Below, in pieces: positions 24,691 through 32,628 of a DNA stretch of 36,831 nucleotides. The position numbers were made by a program, and so were the translations under genes. Positions within the stretch are counted from its first letter, which is position 1; every line of letters begins with the position of its first letter. The DNA is from Candidatus Bathyarchaeota archaeon B63 (lineage in GTDB: Archaea; Thermoproteota; Bathyarchaeia; Bathyarchaeales; DTEX01), in the NCBI GenBank assembly GCA_001593845.1, contig LUCF01000004.1, positions 1 through 36,831 of the forward strand, in the 5' to 3' direction. Under the pieces are notes generated by a model that was given only the letters and a program-made list of their open reading frames with translations, was not told the origin of the DNA and did not search any database.

Positions 24691-25893
24691 TTGGATAATT
24701 CTCTTGTTAAGTCAGACCTGGTGGTGCGGTTGAGGCTCGCGAGGAGAACAGGGCTTATCAAGCCCTCTGGAACAATAGCCATGGCCGAGAAGGCGCGGGA
24801 GATGGAGCGGAGGGGGAGGAGAATCTGCCGTTTGGATGTGGGCGAGCCGGACTTCGATACGCCAGAGCACATAAAGGAGGCGGCCATAAAGGCAATAAAG
24901 GAGGGATTCACGCATTACACCCCAAGCAGGGGACTCCCGGAGCTTAGGGAGGCCATAGCCGAGGACCTTGAGAGGAGAGGCATACAGGCGGATCCGAAGA
25001 GCGAGATAATCGTGACGCCGGGGGCGAAGCACGCGATATACTGCGCATGCCTCTCAACCCTTGACCCCGGAGACGAGGTTCTAGTCCTCTCGCCTACATG
25101 GACGACCCATTTCCAGTGCATCGAGATCGCCGAGGCCCGCGCCGTTGAGGTTCCATGCGGCGAGGAGTACAGCCTGGATGAGGAGGAGCTGAAGGCCAGG
25201 GTCACGGGGAAGACCAAGATGATACTGATGGGCTCGCCTAATAACCCGACGGGCGGGGTGCTGAGCGACGGCGCCGTCAGGGCGATCGTCGAGATCGCTG
25301 AGGATAACGATCTTCTGATCCTCTCAGATGAGATCTACGATAGGCTCGTCTATGACGGGCTTAAGCCTATCAGCCCATCTTCAATCGGGGATCGCGAGAG
25401 GATAATCGTCGTGAATGGGTTCAGCAAGGCATACGCGATGACGGGGTGGAGGCTCGGGTACGCATATGCATGCAGGGAGATAATCGACTCTATGACCCGT
25501 ATCCAGCAGTCCACGACGACGTGCCCCGTCAGCTTCGTCCAGAAGGCCGGAGTGGAGGCCCTGAGAGGCCCGCAGGCGGATGTCGAGAGGATGGTTAGGG
25601 AGTATGATCGGAGAAGACGATTCATCGTCGAGGGGCTGAACGAGATTGAGGGATTCAGGTGCACCATGCCGAGGGGCGCCTTCTACGCCTTCCCCGACAT
25701 ATCCGGGTTCGGGATGCCGAGCTCAGATTTCTGCCTCAGGCTCTTGGAGGAGAAGGGGGTCTCAACCACCCCGGGAAGCATCTTCGGAGAGTCCGGTGAG
25801 GGCCACATAAGGGTCTCATACGCGAATAATATCCAGGTGCTCAGGGAGGCCGTAGAGAAAATAAGGGAGTTTGCGGATGATTTATGGAGGTGA
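24691..25893 (+). CDS. Class I/II pyridoxal-phosphate aminotransferase (aspartate aminotransferase-like)
   Basis: A 400-residue fold-type I aminotransferase. Key positions are VGEPDFDTPEH (50-60), SPNNPTGG (182-189, PLP-binding Asn), DEIY (213-216) and the PLP Lys246 in GFSKAYAMTGWRLG. The C-terminal Arg for the substrate carboxylate is in HIRVSYAN. Aspartate, aromatic or branched substrates are all possible. TTG 24691 is the longest start but has no ribosome site; GTG 24721 or 24724 fits the family start better. An M42 peptidase follows after nine bases and uses a GGAGGTGA site inside the end of this gene, so they form an operon. Confidence 0.92.
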   Translation: MDNSLVKSDLVVRLRLARRTGLIKPSGTIAMAEKAREMERRGRRICRLDVGEPDFDTPEHIKEAAIKAIKEGFTHYTPSRGLPELREAIAEDLERRGIQADPKSEIIVTPGAKHAIYCACLSTLDPGDEVLVLSPTWTTHFQCIEIAEARAVEVPCGEEYSLDEEELKARVTGKTKMILMGSPNNPTGGVLSDGAVRAIVEIAEDNDLLILSDEIYDRLVYDGLKPISPSSIGDRERIIVVNGFSKAYAMTGWRLGYAYACREIIDSMTRIQQSTTTCPVSFVQKAGVEALRGPQADVERMVREYDRRRRFIVEGLNEIEGFRCTMPRGAFYAFPDISGFGMPSSDFCLRLLEEKGVSTTPGSIFGESGEGHIRVSYANNIQVLREAVEKIREFADDLWR

Positions 25894-25902
25894 GCTGATC
25901 AC

Positions 25903-26994
25903 ATGTTCGATGAGAAGGCCTTATCAGTCCTTAGGAGGATGACTGAGTCATTCGGCCCATCCGGATTCGAGACTGAAACCTCGCGTATAATAAAGGAGTA
26001 CATGGAGGATTATTCCGACGGGATCTTGACTGACAAGCTGGGCTCCATCATCTTCGTCGCGAGGGGAGGAAGCGAGAGGCCCCATGTTCTCCTAGCCGGG
26101 CACATCGATGAGGTAGGCTTCGTCGTCTCAGGCATAGAGGAGAAGACGGGCTTCCTAACCTTCAATCCTCTTGGGGGATGGTGGGATCAGGTTCTCCTCT
26201 CCCAGAAGGTCATAGTGAGAACATCTAAGGGGGACATCATAGGGGTAATCGCCGCTAAGCCGCCGCATCTCCTGACCGAGGAGGAAAGGAAGAAGGTCGT
26301 GACGAAGGATAAGATGTTCATAGACATAGGGGCTACATCCAAGGAAGAGGCAGAAAGAGCAGGCGTGAAGATAGGTGATCCGATAGTCCCGTGGTCGCCC
26401 TTCTCCCTCCTCAGGGATGGAAAGGTCGCGATGGGGAAGGCCTTCGACGACCGGATAGGGGCCTTCATCATCATGGAGACCATCAGGAGGATAAAAGAGA
26501 AGGGGATAGATCACCCAAACACGGTTTATGGCGCCGCTACCGTTCAGGAGGAGGTTGGGGCGCGGGGGGCACAGACCGTCGCCCATCTAGTCGATCCGGA
26601 CGTCGGGCTGGTCTTGGAGGTGGACATCTCCGGGGATGTGCCCGGCATAAAACCCTTCGAGGCCCCGGCAAAGATGGGTAGGGGCCCGAGCCTCATAACA
26701 TTCGACCGAAGCATGATCCCGAACCAGCCTCTCAAGGAGTTCGTCATGGAGACCGCTGAGGAGATAGGCATCCCGCTTCAGCTCTCCCAGGTTCCGCGGG
26801 GAGGAACGGATGCCGGCCGGATCCACCTGAACAGGGTAGGCTGCCCAAGCGTCGTTATCAGCATCCCGACCAGGCACATCCACAGCCACGTAGGACTTCT
26901 CAGCCTGGACGACGTTGAGAACGCAGTCAAGCTCATAACCGAGCTCGTGAAGAGGCTCGACAAGGAGACGGTGGACGGCTTCACGAGGATCTAA
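25903..26994 (+). CDS. M42 family metallo-aminopeptidase (TET-like)
   Basis: A 363-residue M42 peptidase. Metal ligands and catalytic residues are in place: His67 and Asp69 (AGHIDEVGF), Asp182 (AFDDRIGA), catalytic Glu216 and Glu217 (VQEEVGARG), Asp241 (EVDIS) and His329 (RHIHSHVG). Archaeal relatives form tetrahedral 12-subunit complexes that trim peptides released by the proteasome. ATG 25903 follows GGAGGTGA. Pairing with an aminotransferase suggests amino-acid recycling. Confidence 0.93.
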   Translation: MFDEKALSVLRRMTESFGPSGFETETSRIIKEYMEDYSDGILTDKLGSIIFVARGGSERPHVLLAGHIDEVGFVVSGIEEKTGFLTFNPLGGWWDQVLLSQKVIVRTSKGDIIGVIAAKPPHLLTEEERKKVVTKDKMFIDIGATSKEEAERAGVKIGDPIVPWSPFSLLRDGKVAMGKAFDDRIGAFIIMETIRRIKEKGIDHPNTVYGAATVQEEVGARGAQTVAHLVDPDVGLVLEVDISGDVPGIKPFEAPAKMGRGPSLITFDRSMIPNQPLKEFVMETAEEIGIPLQLSQVPRGGTDAGRIHLNRVGCPSVVISIPTRHIHSHVGLLSLDDVENAVKLITELVKRLDKETVDGFTRI

Positions 26995-27162
26995 GTTCCG
27001 AGCGGATATCCTCCCATCCATCAATATTACTGAACGCTCGTAGCTACGCAGCGATGCTCCGCAGAAACTCCGCATCTAGACGGGAGGATAAGAGAGGCGA
27101 GATGGACATATTAGGATCCAAATATACCATTAATATTCCCTTTAAATACTTCCTTTATAAAG

Positions 27163-27189
27163 AAAAAAAATTTCCCGGCGGCAAACCGC
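27163..27189 (-). terminator. Intrinsic-type terminator after herA
   Basis: On the minus strand, a GCGG/CCGC hairpin with a four-base loop (27178-27189) is followed by a run of eight T (complement of 27163-27170), right after the corrected herA end. Confidence 0.5.
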
Positions 27190-27209
27190 ACATGAAAAAA
27201 GGCTCATGA

Positions 27210-28753
27210 TTACGCTCTATGCCTGAGCGCTAAGGGCCCGCTGAGCTCGATGATGGATTCCCGAAGCCGGGTGTAGAGCCCCTTCTTCAGCATCACCAGC
27301 TCGCCTCTCTGTGAAGAAGAACCTTGTCTGACCCATAGTCTTCACGTCGAGCGGCCTTATCTTCACTACGATCGGGAAGTCCTTCACCATCCTCCCAAGG
27401 AGTAGGCAGTGGTGGGGGGGCAGGTCGCGGACTATGGATGTGATTGTCTCAGCATCCGCCCTTGCGGCCCTCGCGATTATCTGGAGGTCATGCTCATTCA
27501 CGAAGTTCAGCAGGAATATGTTATCCGCCTGACGGTAGATGTTCTCGTGGATCGTGTTCGGCTGGTTCGTGATGAATGTTGTGAAGAGCCCGAAGTGCCT
27601 CATCCTCGTGACTATGTCGTCCCAGTATGTCTCCTTCAGGTATAGGTGAGCCTCCTCAGCGAAGAGGAAGACGGCCCTTATCTTCCACTGCGAGAGGGCG
27701 TCCTGAAGCTTCGCCAGGACGTACTCCCATCCTCCGGTCAGATGGGGAAGTACCACTTAGATCTATGACTATGGCGCCGCCTCCTCCCCTCTCAGCCTTG
27801 CGGAGGAGACCCTCGAAGTCAGTCGCCTCAGCCATGTTATCCGTGAAGAAACCGGAGTTGAGGAGGGCTGAGTAACGCGAGTAGAGCGCATCCTTCACAT
27901 GCTGGTTGCACTTCCAGTTCTGGATAGCCTCCCCCAGACCATGAAGGGTGAGCCTCCCCCTCTTCTCAAGGAACCTCCATATCTGCCGGAATTCCCGGGC
28001 TGAGGTTCCGGGAAGCCCAAGAGCGTATGTGAGGGTCCTCATGATCACGTAGAGCTCAGTCTGATACAATGTGACCTTGAAGCTCCTCCCCGGGGTTAGT
28101 ATGCGGATCTTGCCGTGATACCTATTCTTTGAGCCGTCCTTGCCGTATCCGAGATTCGTATACTCGCCGTTTATGTCTAGGATGACGACGACCGCCCCAT
28201 AATCGATGAGGCTCAAGACCAGCAGCTTAGAGAGGTGAGACTTACCAGTCCCTTTCTTCCCCGTTATTATGTTCAGCTTTCCGTCCAGCTGAAGGGCATC
28301 AACTGCGAGGGGGAAGGAGTCCTGCGTCTCCCCGAGCCTTATTGGAAGGCCCCCATCCATATCCGCCATCTCAACGAGAGACTCGGTCGGGAGCTTACAT
28401 ATCGTGGAATTCATCCTGGATGGGAGCCAAGAATTCTCCTGCCTCAGCTCACCGTTCATTATCGTACCATGGATCTTGCAGATCAGCAGACGGGCATCCT
28501 GAATGTACAGTATATGAGATGTTATGCCGAGTGGGTCTTCATCCTCGCCGCTTAATGAGTCCCCAGCATCAGAGGATCGGAGTAGCTCCTCCATCACCCC
28601 GGGGACATTAGCGAACTCTATGTCTATCACCTGAGCTATCATTGCCTTGTCTGCCTTCCGATCCCTTATGAGCAGGTACTCGCCCTTCTCAACTTCCTCG
28701 CCTGGGAAGCTCAGAATATGCAGTGTATTACCGGCTTTCCTGAAGAGCCTCAT
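27210..28753 (-). CDS. herA: HerA DNA translocase, interrupted by two frameshifts
   Basis: HerA is the hexameric ATPase that moves DNA for the NurA nuclease in end resection. The HAS-barrel is at about residues 1-60, Walker A GKKGTGKS at 165-172, and DINGEYTNLG follows. The reading frame leaves the conserved path after VIDLSG near 27755 and resumes in the next frame with VLPHLTGGWEYVL, FLFAEEAHLYL (Walker B) and RFFFTE. Near 27305-27310 it shifts again, and only the third frame gives a sensible end (ELVMLKKGLYTRLRESIIEL, stop at 27210-27212). Both shifts skip one extra base. Corrected length is about 513 residues, normal for the family. Sequencing error or a recent broken gene are both possible. 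ATG 28753 with GGGAGA lies three bases after the nurA stop. Confidence 0.8.
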
Positions 28754-28756
28754 CGC

Positions 28757-29845
28757 TTAGTCTCCCAGCCTAACCCCGTAGGGCCCAAAGAGGGTCCGAT
28801 GCATGTTAACTCTCGAGACGAGCCTAAGCCCGTACCTCTTGATCATGAACCGCTGTATGCCGATGACCTCCGTCGCCGTGAATGTGGAGTATATATGCGC
28901 CAGACGCAGGGTCTCCGGGTACCCCTGATAGAGCAGCTCGTTACCAAGCAGCCTCTCCACGGCCGTTATGCTCTCCTCCCTAGATATGGATCTATCAATA
29001 TCCAAGCGGAACGCGCAGCCCCCACTCGCCAACCTCGCAACGTAGATCCTCCCGAGGGGCCGAGTGGAAGCCGACGAAGAGAGCGGGAGAGAATCGATCT
29101 CGAATAAGCATGGCGGCCGATAACCATCAACGAGGTCTGTTATCCTCCAATCCAGAAACCTCAAGGTTGTATCCTTAGAGAAGCCCATGATTATATTTGA
29201 GTTCCGCCTAGCCGCCTTAAGTATCTCTGAGACCCCCGCGGCTGGGCTTCCTGGGACCCCTGCGGTTAGGGAGCCATCCCAGAGGATTATGCATTCCCTC
29301 ATGAGGTGGGAGACGCATAACTGAAGCCATCTCTCTATGAGGCTGCAGAGCCTGGTTTGCTGCTCCGTCTGCGGGAGAGCGGAGAGGCTCAGGTCGAGGG
29401 CCTCATTCATCTCCCTCGAAGCCCCATTTAGGCTTCTTCTTGTTACGTGAAACGTGAATGGGCCGAGACGGAGATATCGATACCCCTCATTCGTCCTCGT
29501 CACTATGGCTCCCCTCACGGCGTAGACCGCCCCCAAATCGGTTGTCCCCACCCTGATGGTTGAGACATCTATCCCTGTTATTGTGGTCCCGTCCCTGATC
29601 GGCCTCAGGGGAATCAGCAGAGTCGAGGCCATCCTGCCCCGTAGAGATTCCAGGTCTTTATCGTGCTCACCATTCAAGAAGGGCTCTGGGAGCTCCGTGT
29701 TGTCCAGCTGGAAGGGCCTTCCCTTGACCATATGCATGGAGTTTAGGCTTAATTCCATGATCTTATGGGAGAGGCTCGTCCACTTTGGGGTGAGTGGAAA
29801 ATTATATTTTGATGTTGTTTCATAGTGTAACTGCCCAATCAACAA
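28757..29845 (-). CDS. nurA: NurA 5'-3' nuclease
   Basis: A 362-residue NurA-family nuclease that acts with HerA to resect DNA ends. Likely metal-binding acidic residues are Asp93 (GIDVSTIRVG) and Asp190 (ILWDGSLT), and the C-terminal LGRIYVARLASGG segment with an RLDID strand is characteristic. TTG 29845 is chosen: GGTGA lies seven bases upstream and TTTATATA about 35 bases upstream. It is the first gene of a nurA-herA pair. Mre11 and Rad50, which often accompany the pair, are not in the window. The fold assignment is good; overall similarity to the classic NurA is modest. Confidence 0.78.
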   Translation of the reverse strand: MLIGQLHYETTSKYNFPLTPKWTSLSHKIMELSLNSMHMVKGRPFQLDNTELPEPFLNGEHDKDLESLRGRMASTLLIPLRPIRDGTTITGIDVSTIRVGTTDLGAVYAVRGAIVTRTNEGYRYLRLGPFTFHVTRRSLNGASREMNEALDLSLSALPQTEQQTRLCSLIERWLQLCVSHLMRECIILWDGSLTAGVPGSPAAGVSEILKAARRNSNIIMGFSKDTTLRFLDWRITDLVDGYRPPCLFEIDSLPLSSSASTRPLGRIYVARLASGGCAFRLDIDRSISREESITAVERLLGNELLYQGYPETLRLAHIYSTFTATEVIGIQRFMIKRYGLRLVSRVNMHRTLFGPYGVRLGD

Positions 29846-29927
29846 TATTCACCAATTTGCAAATCTGTGGTGATGTTGTATATAAATGTTGTGCATGCGC
29901 AAATTGCACAATAAAAATCAACAATAT
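29837..29927. promoter_or_regulatory. Divergent promoter of nurA-herA with direct and inverted repeats
   Basis: AATCAACAATAT occurs at 29837-29848 (over the nurA start) and again at 29916-29927. TTGTGC (29889-29894) and GCACAA (29906-29911) form an inverted repeat enclosing ATGCGCA (29895-29901). The minus-strand TATA box TTTATATA is the complement of 29879-29886. This looks like an operator array controlling nurA-herA and possibly the winged-helix gene at 29987. Confidence 0.5.
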
Positions 29928-29986
29928 ACTGAGGCGCCAAACGGGTAAAAGAACCCCGGCAAAGGCATAAAGAACGTGAGGGTAAG

Positions 29987-30403
29987 ATGGCGAGGCCTGA
30001 AGGCGGAAAGGACGAAGGAAACGTCCGAATAAAAATGAAGGTCGGAAACGTAGAGTTCGAGATAGAGTGCCGGGAGGACCGGATACAGCAGGTGATCGAG
30101 AAGGTCCTCTCAACAGTGACGGAGCACATGAAGAGGACGGCCACCCCAATCGGCGAGGCTGAATACCCAACAGGCAAGGCTGAGACATGCCGGGGGATAG
30201 TTGAAAGGCTCTGGAAGGAGGGGTTCTTCGCTGAGCCCCGTTCACTCAGTGAGGTGCATGAGGAGATGACGCGGATAGGCTACCATTATGATAGGACGGC
30301 CGTGGCTCACGTCCTGCTCGACCTCGTCAGGGACGGGGTCTTAACGCGGGAGGGGAAACCGCGGAGATACGTGTACGTCCAGAAACGCCCACCAACCGCT
30401 TGA
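29987..30403 (+). CDS. Winged-helix protein A, divergent from nurA-herA
   Basis: A 138-residue protein of unknown function. Residues 12-45 form a beta-strand pair plus helix (VRIKMKVGNVEFEIE, then VIEKVLSTV) resembling the N-termini of the two proteins at 31019-32020. Residues 66-135 are a winged helix (CRGIVERLWKEGFF, SLSEVHEEMTRIGYHYDRTAV, then a KPRRYVYVQ wing). The stop overlaps the next ATG by one base, so the two are translationally coupled. GTGAGGGT precedes ATG 29987. A regulator of nurA-herA or a DNA-binding partner is an inference from position only. Confidence 0.65.
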   Translation: MARPEGGKDEGNVRIKMKVGNVEFEIECREDRIQQVIEKVLSTVTEHMKRTATPIGEAEYPTGKAETCRGIVERLWKEGFFAEPRSLSEVHEEMTRIGYHYDRTAVAHVLLDLVRDGVLTREGKPRRYVYVQKRPPTA

Positions 30404-30996
30404 TGGATAAGACGGGAATGGAGGCTGACCTGTTGAGGAACGGGGAAGCCCCGGAGGATCTTTGGATAATCGTTCTTTCCCACTGCATCCTCAACCGGGC
30501 GACGAGGTGGTGGCAGAGGGGAAAGCCCCTAGATGACAGCCGGGGGATGGCCTCCCAGATCCTCGAATTACTCTCAGGTCTACAAATCGGCGTAATCCAG
30601 ATGCCGTGCCCGGAGTTCACCTTCTGCGGTAACCCACGGCCACCCAGAACGATGGATGAGTACCTGAGTCTTCCTGGCTTCCGAGATCACTGCGCGAGGC
30701 TGGCGGATGAGACGGCTGAGTATCTTAAGAGCCTCATCGAGAACGCCCGGGAGCCACGGATCAGAATCCTAGCGATCCTAGGGGTTGAGCGGTCCCCCAC
30801 ATGCTGTGTTGAATATGCACCTGTCGGGGACGGGGCGGAGAAGCGATACGAGAGAAGAAGGGGAATCTTCATTGATCTGCTGGTTAAAAGCCTAAGGGAC
30901 AGGGGAATAGAGGTGCCGGTCATCGGGGTCGACCTTAACAGGCCTGAGGAATCAGCCTCGATGATCCTCGATCTTATAAGCAGGCATAAGCCATAA
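30403..30996 (+). CDS. TudS-related (CD3072-like) putative desulfidase
   Basis: A 197-residue protein resembling the TudS/DUF523 group, where [4Fe-4S]-cluster enzymes remove sulfur from thiolated bases such as 2-thiouracil. The three cluster Cys are likely Cys28 (LSHCILNR), Cys69 (MPCPE) and Cys134 or Cys135 (ERSPTCCVEY), each in the family's motif context, with a C-terminal RGIFIDLL and VIGVDL. ATG 30403 overlaps the preceding TGA by one base. Why a desulfidase is coupled to a DNA-binding protein beside a nurA-herA pair is unclear; thiolated-base salvage or modification is speculation. Confidence 0.72.
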   Translation: MDKTGMEADLLRNGEAPEDLWIIVLSHCILNRATRWWQRGKPLDDSRGMASQILELLSGLQIGVIQMPCPEFTFCGNPRPPRTMDEYLSLPGFRDHCARLADETAEYLKSLIENAREPRIRILAILGVERSPTCCVEYAPVGDGAEKRYERRRGIFIDLLVKSLRDRGIEVPVIGVDLNRPEESASMILDLISRHKP

Positions 30997-30997
30997 T

Positions 30998-31018
30998 GCC
31001 TGATGGAATGATTCAGGC
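30998..31018. terminator. Hairpin between convergent desulfidase and winged-helix genes
   Basis: A perfect six-base stem GCCTGA/TCAGGC with a nine-base loop fills the whole gap between two convergent genes. Confidence 0.4.
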
Positions 31019-31504
31019 TTACTTCCAGTATTCCCCGATGAGCGATTCTGTCCTCCTTATTCCGAGGGTCGTTAACCTATACTCCCCATCAGTCGTCCTC
31101 TCGATCAGCCCATCTGAGATGAGCCTCGGAACCTCGTTAGAGACCGTTTTACGTGCCTTACCGATGATCCTCGCAAGGTCCCTCGTGGAGAGGGAGTCCC
31201 GGGGGAGCTTCCCCAATGCCTTTCCGAGATAAGCCCCCAGAAGGGCCAAGCATATCGCGTCTCTTGCGGGGACATCCAGATCGGGCGGCAAGATCGGGCC
31301 ATCTTGGGTTATCTCGACGAGCCCCTCAACCCCCCGGGCGAGGCTGATCACATCCGGCGTGTATATTATCCTTTGGAGAACCTCAAGTCCGGGACAGATC
31401 TGCGTGAGGAACTTCATGGTTAACTCGATGACCTCATCCACGTCTCCCTCGAAGTCAGCCTTGGCCTCGCCGAATTCTATGCGGACCTTCAGCTTCTCAC
31501 CCAA
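31019..31504 (-). CDS. Winged-helix protein B (paralog of C)
   Basis: A 161-residue protein with three parts: an N-terminal strand-helix unit (KVRIEFGEAKADFEG then VIELTMKFLTQI, 6-37), a middle segment with GLVEITQDGPIL and an Ala-rich helix, and a C-terminal winged helix (STRDLARIIGKARKTVSNEV, then LIERTTDGEYRLTTLGI). It is paralogous along its length to the upstream gene; TTG 31504 abuts that gene's TAA directly, with GAAGGGG upstream. Function is unknown. A DNA-binding role with a ligand or protein-binding N-terminus is inferred. Confidence 0.7.
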   Translation of the reverse strand: MGEKLKVRIEFGEAKADFEGDVDEVIELTMKFLTQICPGLEVLQRIIYTPDVISLARGVEGLVEITQDGPILPPDLDVPARDAICLALLGAYLGKALGKLPRDSLSTRDLARIIGKARKTVSNEVPRLISDGLIERTTDGEYRLTTLGIRRTESLIGEYWK

Positions 31505-32020
31505 TTATGCCCCTTCCCCAGCCTCGATTTTTGGCAGAACCTCATCGAGGAAGTTCTTTATCCCGAGGGTCGTTATCCTGTATTCTCCCCGCCCCACCCT
31601 CTCAACCCAGCCTGAGCTGACAAGCTCGCTTAGGCGAGCGGCAACCGTGCTGGACTTCACCCCGATGAGCGATTTTATCTCGCTGCTCGCGAGTGTATCC
31701 TTATCTAACCTCCCCGTTCTGTGTCCTATGTACGCCTTGATGAGGTGGAGCATGATGGCGCCTTTATCCCCGCCCAGCCTCTCCTTAGAGACCGTGACAA
31801 CCGGGCCTTCAGGGGTGAAAGCTATTATCCCCTCCACGTTCTCTATGAGGCCCTCGAGGTCCACCGTTAGGGTGATCTTGGATGCGAGGTCAAAGGCGGG
31901 GAGGATACGTTGTACGAACTTGAGGAGCACCCTAACCACTTCCTCCGGCTTACCGCGGAACCTCAATTCGAGATCCCTATACTTTGCATATACTTCTAGG
32001 AGATCTCCTTCACCTTCCAA
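31505..32020 (-). CDS. Winged-helix protein C (paralog of B)
   Basis: A 171-residue protein with the same plan as its downstream neighbour: YAKYRDLELRFRG and VLLKFVQRILP (10-41), GIIAFTPEGPVV (64-75), a mid helix AIMLHLIKAYIG, and a winged helix (EIKSLIGVKSSTVAARLSEL, VERVGRGEYRITTLGIK). TTG 32020 is strongly supported by AAGGAGG eight bases upstream. A TATA-like TTTAATATA (complement of 32138-32146) implies a leader of nearly 100 bases with a CCGTG/CACGG hairpin at 32100-32113. Function unknown; likely a DNA-binding protein. Confidence 0.7.
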   Translation of the reverse strand: MEGEGDLLEVYAKYRDLELRFRGKPEEVVRVLLKFVQRILPAFDLASKITLTVDLEGLIENVEGIIAFTPEGPVVTVSKERLGGDKGAIMLHLIKAYIGHRTGRLDKDTLASSEIKSLIGVKSSTVAARLSELVSSGWVERVGRGEYRITTLGIKNFLDEVLPKIEAGEGA

Positions 32021-32404
32021 GCAGCAGCCTCCTTAACCATCCCTTCACGTGAGCTCTTCTCCGCCGCATGGGCTATGCTACCCGTGATGGACAAGTCATC
32101 CGTGCAGGCACGGCGATCATACATGAGTATATCTATGTATATTAAAAGATTTGCCGCTTAGGAAGTAAAGCCTCTTATTTGGAGATCAATTATGAGCAGG
32201 CCTTCGTGAGTCAGCCTAAAGACCGTGTGACACCGTCGAAGATCAAAAGGAGAAGGCATAGCGAGACTCCGCCTGAATACTGAGCATCCCCCTATTTTTC
32301 CATGCGTTCCCTCCCACGTTTATAGGAGATGTACATAAGTACTTCTTGAATGCGCAGAAATGCGCATACTTTATAAAGGAAAAATTTCCTGGCAGGAGGA
32401 CCAT
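32021..32404. other. Spacer with two opposed promoters
   Basis: Holds the minus-strand promoter of the winged-helix pair (TTTAATATA near 32138-32146) and the CCGTG/CACGG hairpin at 32100-32113. On the plus strand it holds tandem ATGCGCA at 32350-32356 and 32360-32366, exactly ten bases apart, four bases before TTTATAAA at 32370-32377. No gene is recognised in between. Confidence 0.45.
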
Positions 32405-32614
32405 TTGAGACGGAATAGAGACAAAAAACTTTCCAGGGACATACAAGGTACGCTTAATAATAAAGAATCAGGATCAAGATCACCGAAGAAAAAAATCAGC
32501 ATCAAAGCGCGTAGAGCGGAGGGTCCGCCTAATCGGCTGCTGACATTCTGCTTAAGGGAATTGTTCGGTCCCATAGAAAAGGCGCAATTTCTCTTCAGGC
32601 TGGGACCCGGTTGA
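32405..32614 (+). CDS. Candidate small basic protein
   Basis: A 69-residue frame from TTG 32405 with GGAGG five bases upstream and a TATA box (32370-32377) at the right distance. The N-terminal half is rich in Lys and Arg (RRNRDKKLSRD, SPKKKISIKARR); the end could form an amphipathic helix (LLTFCLRELF, KAQFLFRLG). I know no family for it. Promoter and ribosome site make it better than chance, but it could still be a random frame. A nucleic-acid-binding role is suggested only by charge. Confidence 0.35.
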   Translation: MRRNRDKKLSRDIQGTLNNKESGSRSPKKKISIKARRAEGPPNRLLTFCLRELFGPIEKAQFLFRLGPG

Positions 32615-32628
32615 TCGTGTACGGTTCT

